From: Mucilaginibacter rivuli
GTDB lineage: Bacteria > Bacteroidota > Bacteroidia > Sphingobacteriales > Sphingobacteriaceae
Direction: 5' to 3'
NCBI RefSeq assembly: GCF_019391655.1
Contig: NZ_JAHXPQ010000008.1
Location: forward strand, 124,001 to 188,000
DNA length: 64,000 nt
Each line of letters starts with the position of its first letter. The stretch's first letter is position 1. Of this stretch, positions 61,142 through 64,000 are shown piece by piece. Under the pieces are notes generated by a model that searched no databases, was not told the origin of the DNA, and was given only the letters and a program-made list of their open reading frames with translations. The translations under genes were made by a program, and so were the position numbers.

Positions 61142-62742
61142 TTATGGCTATAATCATAATGGAAAAAATCGACATCAATGTACCCGGTATCGGCCTTGTT
61201 ATTGTAATTGAAGATACCTACACGATCGCCCCGGTATGAGCCCCAGGCCAGTTGATATGGTGTGCCAAAATCGGTATAATTCTTTCCATCCAAACTATAG
61301 GCGTACTGGCTCAAGCCATCAAGCCCCCATGTTGAGCGTAACCATAACATATTGCCTGTAACCGCAGGTCCTGTTACGGTGGGTATGCCGTTAGCCTTAA
61401 ATTCGAGTGTTTTTATGCTACCATTGCAGCTTATCGTTAAGGTGGAATAATGTTGCGGATTGTTAAAGTGGCAAAGGCCGGCTTTTTCACCATCGGCCAT
61501 GGCAGTAATATCAAGCCTGGTTATTACCTGGTTATTGCTGGTGCGCAATACACGTTGCGTTATGGTATTACCTGCCTTTAGCAAGTTATCGGCCTCGATA
61601 GGTTTAAAAGCGCTTAGCCTTAACCACCCCGGCCTTTGTGCTAATGACCATTTATCAGCGCGGGGTTGGTAGTTCCATTCCCATTGCGGCGGCAAGGCTT
61701 TTTCGTTAAATTCATCACTGCTTTGTGGTGTAACAGTAGTTGTGCCTTTTACCGGCATTTTTCCCGACCATTGCATGCGGCCAATACCATCGGCTCCTAC
61801 TTCGCCAATAATTGGCCAGCCATCTATCCATGTAACGGGCAATAAGCTGTTTACCCTGCCCGACCAATCGCCGGTGCCGTGATGGGTATAAAAATACCAG
61901 TCGCCATTTTGGGTATCAACAATACCCCCCTGGTTAGGTTCGTTAAACTGCTTTTCGGCATGGTTGAGCTGTTTTACTTCACCATAAGGCCCCCAAATGT
62001 TTTTTGAACGCTCCATCATCACCACACGCCCTTCAGGTTTTACTTCGCTGAAAAAGTGGTAATACCAGCCATTAATTTTATAGAGTTTGTTGGCTTCGCT
62101 TCCGCGGGATTGGTGTATTACCTTATCCGATTCTTTTACCAGGTCACGCCCATCGGCAGTTAGCTTAAACAAATGTATTTTGTACGCATCGGCATAGTTT
62201 GTACCGATAAAGTAACCCTGGCCATCATCATCCCAAAACGGGCAGCAATCATCCCAACCTTTTTCGGCTAATACCGCATGTAATGGCTCCCATGGGCCGC
62301 TGATGTTTTTAGCAGAGCTCATAAAATAACCCTCATCCGGCGTACCGAAATAAACCCAAAACTTATTATTATGGTAGCGGATAGCACCTGCCCAAATACC
62401 TTTGCCGTAGCGGTTCAGCATTTTATCCCAATTCATTTCGGGGCTTATCTGGTTCAGATCGGTTACTACGTGGCCCGAAATACTCCAGTTTACCAGATCT
62501 TTTGAGTGCAGGATAACTACACCCGGCGAAAACTGAAAGGTTGATGAAATAGCATAATAATCGGCACCTACGCGGATACAATCAATATCGCTGTAATCCG
62601 ATGGTAATACCGGGTTTGTATAAGTACCGTTTTGCTGATCGCCCCAAGTTTGCCAATCACCCCATTTGCGGGCATTTGATTGCCCGATAGCCTGCCGGGT
62701 GATACAGGTAGTCAGCAAAATAAATAAGATAGTATAACGCAT
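61120..62742 (-). CDS. GH43 family glycoside hydrolase (beta-xylosidase type)
   Basis: An exported protein of 540 residues when started at the ATG at 62742, where a signal peptide (MRYTILFILLTTCITRQAIG) begins; an upstream ATG at 62772 would add ten residues. The propeller has NPVLPSDYSDIDCIRVGADY with the general base Asp, LHSKDLVNWSISGH, GIWAGAIRYHNNKFWVYFGT and EANKLYKINGWYYHFFSE. The C-terminal half is a beta-sandwich typical of GH43 xylosidases. It overlaps the phosphopantetheinyl transferase gene tail-to-tail by 22 bases. The c-type cytochrome gene lies just upstream on the same strand, separated by a hairpin. Confidence 0.9.
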   Translation of the reverse strand: MRYTILFILLTTCITRQAIGQSNARKWGDWQTWGDQQNGTYTNPVLPSDYSDIDCIRVGADYYAISSTFQFSPGVVILHSKDLVNWSISGHVVTDLNQISPEMNWDKMLNRYGKGIWAGAIRYHNNKFWVYFGTPDEGYFMSSAKNISGPWEPLHAVLAEKGWDDCCPFWDDDGQGYFIGTNYADAYKIHLFKLTADGRDLVKESDKVIHQSRGSEANKLYKINGWYYHFFSEVKPEGRVVMMERSKNIWGPYGEVKQLNHAEKQFNEPNQGGIVDTQNGDWYFYTHHGTGDWSGRVNSLLPVTWIDGWPIIGEVGADGIGRMQWSGKMPVKGTTTVTPQSSDEFNEKALPPQWEWNYQPRADKWSLAQRPGWLRLSAFKPIEADNLLKAGNTITQRVLRTSNNQVITRLDITAMADGEKAGLCHFNNPQHYSTLTISCNGSIKTLEFKANGIPTVTGPAVTGNMLWLRSTWGLDGLSQYAYSLDGKNYTDFGTPYQLAWGSYRGDRVGIFNYNNKADTGYIDVDFFHYDYSHNQPLSFK

Positions 62743-62760
62743 TTTACGAGCTGATAGTAA

Positions 62761-62790
62761 AACAAAGGGCAAAATTTAATTTGCCCTTTG
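62761..62790 (-). terminator. Terminator hairpin between the cytochrome and GH43 genes
   Basis: AACAAAGGGCAAA pairs with TTTGCCCTTTGTT. It follows the cytochrome stop within 2 bases and lies just before the GH43 start region, so it probably ends the cytochrome transcript. Confidence 0.8.
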
Positions 62791-62791
62791 T

Positions 62792-63217
62792 TTATTTTTT
62801 AGCCCTAACGGCTTTAACCTGCGCAGCGGTAATGGCAGTACCTTTGTTACCAAAGCTGTTACGTACGTAGGTGAGCACATCGGCAATTTCCTGGTCTTTT
62901 AAAAAGTTATGTGGTGCCATTACGTTTGAGTATGACTGACCATCGATATCAACAGGTACAGGAAAACCGTTCAATATAACTTTTATCAGTTTTGCCTTAT
63001 CGCCTTTTATGTATGATGTTTTTACGAGTGGAGGGTTCATGTTTGGCGCACCGCCCCCATCGGCCTGGTGGCATGACAGGCAGTATAGTTTGTAAACGGC
63101 TTCGCCGTGCGTCATTGCTGCAGGTGAAATACCCGCAGGAGCTTTTGCTTTGCTTTGCGCCAAAGCACATAAACCAAATGGTATTAATAAGGATAGTACA
63201 AGAAAGACTTTCTTCAT
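62792..63217 (-). CDS. Small exported c-type cytochrome
   Basis: A 141-residue protein with a signal peptide (about 1-20, ending CALAQS) and one haem-binding CxxCH: Cys46, Cys49 and His50 in YCLSCHQADGGGAPNMNPPL. A methionine in SNVMAPHN is a plausible sixth ligand. The length and the QADGGGAPN loop fit the class I cytochrome c family used in electron transfer, or as a domain partner of quinoprotein or sugar dehydrogenases. No such enzyme is adjacent in the window. Confidence 0.92.
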   Translation of the reverse strand: MKKVFLVLSLLIPFGLCALAQSKAKAPAGISPAAMTHGEAVYKLYCLSCHQADGGGAPNMNPPLVKTSYIKGDKAKLIKVILNGFPVPVDIDGQSYSNVMAPHNFLKDQEIADVLTYVRNSFGNKGTAITAAQVKAVRAKK

Positions 63218-63323
63218 AAAACAGATGAGCTTTTTATAGTTAAATTAATATGTGTTTGCCTGTTAAACAACACTGACGTAAATATGGCTATTTTCAATTT
63301 AAAAGAACAGCGCATCATAAAAC

Positions 63324-64000
63324 TTACAGTTCTTTTCCGTCGGCATTGGCCAGTTTGGTGTTTGGTACTTGTTCGGTATTAAAAATATTAAAGTTAGTTA
63401 CCTTATTTAAAATAAACGTTGGCACCCCTGCCGCTTTTTGTGAGCGGATATGCTGAAAATCAGCACCGTTAACATTATCCAATATATAAGCCGGGCGTTG
63501 ATCATCATTTATCAGGTTAGTTTCAACATTGCTAACCTTCAGATCCTTTACGTTGCGGATAAAGAAACCGTATGCCGGTGTAGTGCCAAAGCTTGAAGGC
63601 TCGGGGTAGCCTTTTTCCAACTCGGGCACCTGCCTTGCGGCTTGCTCTTTTGTGCCGCCCCCTTTGTAATAAAAACGAATATTATCCAAAGTAAGATCTT
63701 GTATCTGGTGGCCGGGTAAACCTACAATTAAAGCACCTTGTGCAGGGTCGATATTATAACCAACAATATTGCTGATAATGATTCGGCGACACTCTCCTAT
63801 TGGTGTGCCGGCAGGGCCGCGCATACGTGCCCCCAAGCGGATAAATATTGGTGCGTTAACAATATCGCGCATGGTTATGTTGGTAATGGTTACATCTTCC
63901 AGCAAAGCGCCGTCAACAGTTTCTAATGCCAGCCCACGGCAGTAATCGAACACGCAATTACTGATGGTTACATTTTTATACCCACCGTTTGACTCTGTAC
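63324..64000 (-). CDS. GH28 polygalacturonase-like enzyme, C-terminal part (cut by window edge)
   Basis: The frame stays open to the right edge, so the N-terminal part lies outside. The first readable residues, TESNGGYKNVTISNCVFDYC followed by RGLALETVDG, are the beta-helix coils of GH28 enzymes around the catalytic region, and APIFIRLGARMRGP and the SNIVGYNI and LVGLPGHQIQDL coils follow. About 225 residues are visible, and the end is the ordinary C-terminus. It would hydrolyse galacturonan or rhamnogalacturonan and fits the pectin-active PL1 and GH43 enzymes nearby. Confidence 0.88.
   Translation of the reverse strand, partial: TESNGGYKNVTISNCVFDYCRGLALETVDGALLEDVTITNITMRDIVNAPIFIRLGARMRGPAGTPIGECRRIIISNIVGYNIDPAQGALIVGLPGHQIQDLTLDNIRFYYKGGGTKEQAARQVPELEKGYPEPSSFGTTPAYGFFIRNVKDLKVSNVETNLINDDQRPAYILDNVNGADFQHIRSQKAAGVPTFILNKVTNFNIFNTEQVPNTKLANADGKEL

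Overview
The window looks like chromosomal DNA of a Bacteroidota bacterium, most likely a soil or plant-associated member of the Sphingobacteriaceae (Mucilaginibacter/Pedobacter type). This placement is inferred from gene content: a type IX secretion C-terminal sorting domain on a pectate lyase, GH28 and GH43 plant-polysaccharide hydrolases, an NrdA/NrdB pair whose NrdB resembles eukaryotic R2, short intergenic regions without Shine-Dalgarno sequences, and TAnnTTTG promoter elements. No 16S gene is present to confirm it.

The dominant feature (about 5.8 to 30.8 kb) is a complete-looking extracellular contractile injection system (eCIS, Afp/PVC/MAC family). One minus-strand operon, 28.4 down to 7.0 kb, encodes in transcription order: a DUF4255/Afp16-like cap or terminator protein, a 278-aa conserved protein, one sheath, two tube proteins, a 54-aa DUF5908 protein, a LysM spike adaptor (Afp7), VgrG (Afp8), PAAR (Afp10), gp25 (Afp9), a baseplate J protein (Afp11), a 267-aa small fibre/adhesin candidate, a second baseplate wedge protein (Afp12 position), a 1320-aa tape-measure protein with internal repeats, an Afp15-type AAA+ ATPase, and a SAM methyltransferase. 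A DUF4157 (eCIS core domain) cargo protein with a 17-aa acidic tandem repeat converges on the end of the operon. Divergent from its head is a multipass protein with a degenerate GH18-like domain. A second DUF4157 cargo gene with an unrelated C-terminal region lies about 24 kb from the operon, at 52.8 to 54.75 kb.

Left flank (0 to 5.7 kb): the end of a protein with a haem-binding CxxCH motif, a membrane protein paired with a trypsin-like protease, a MazG-like pyrophosphohydrolase, and an Anbu proteasome-like peptidase overlapping a transglutaminase-like protein.

Middle (30.9 to 42.8 kb): a metallophosphoesterase, a GH43 enzyme, a GAF-PAS sensor without an ATPase domain, nrdB-nrdA, small conserved proteins, a tandem pair of helical paralogues, an ABC-F ATPase and tRNA-Lys(CTT).

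Right part (42.9 to 64 kb): a very large modular pectate lyase with six 83-aa repeats and a T9SS sorting domain, an M20 amidohydrolase, a VOC protein, an alpha/beta hydrolase, a 2OG-Fe(II) oxygenase, the second eCIS cargo, a GNAT acetyltransferase, a pair of apparently Tat-exported enzymes (FAD amine oxidase and HisC-like aminotransferase), an exported Hint-domain protein, an S1/P1 nuclease, a phosphopantetheinyl transferase, a second GH43, a c-type cytochrome and the C-terminal part of a GH28 polygalacturonase cut by the window edge.

Family calls were made by reading motifs and gene order, without database searches.
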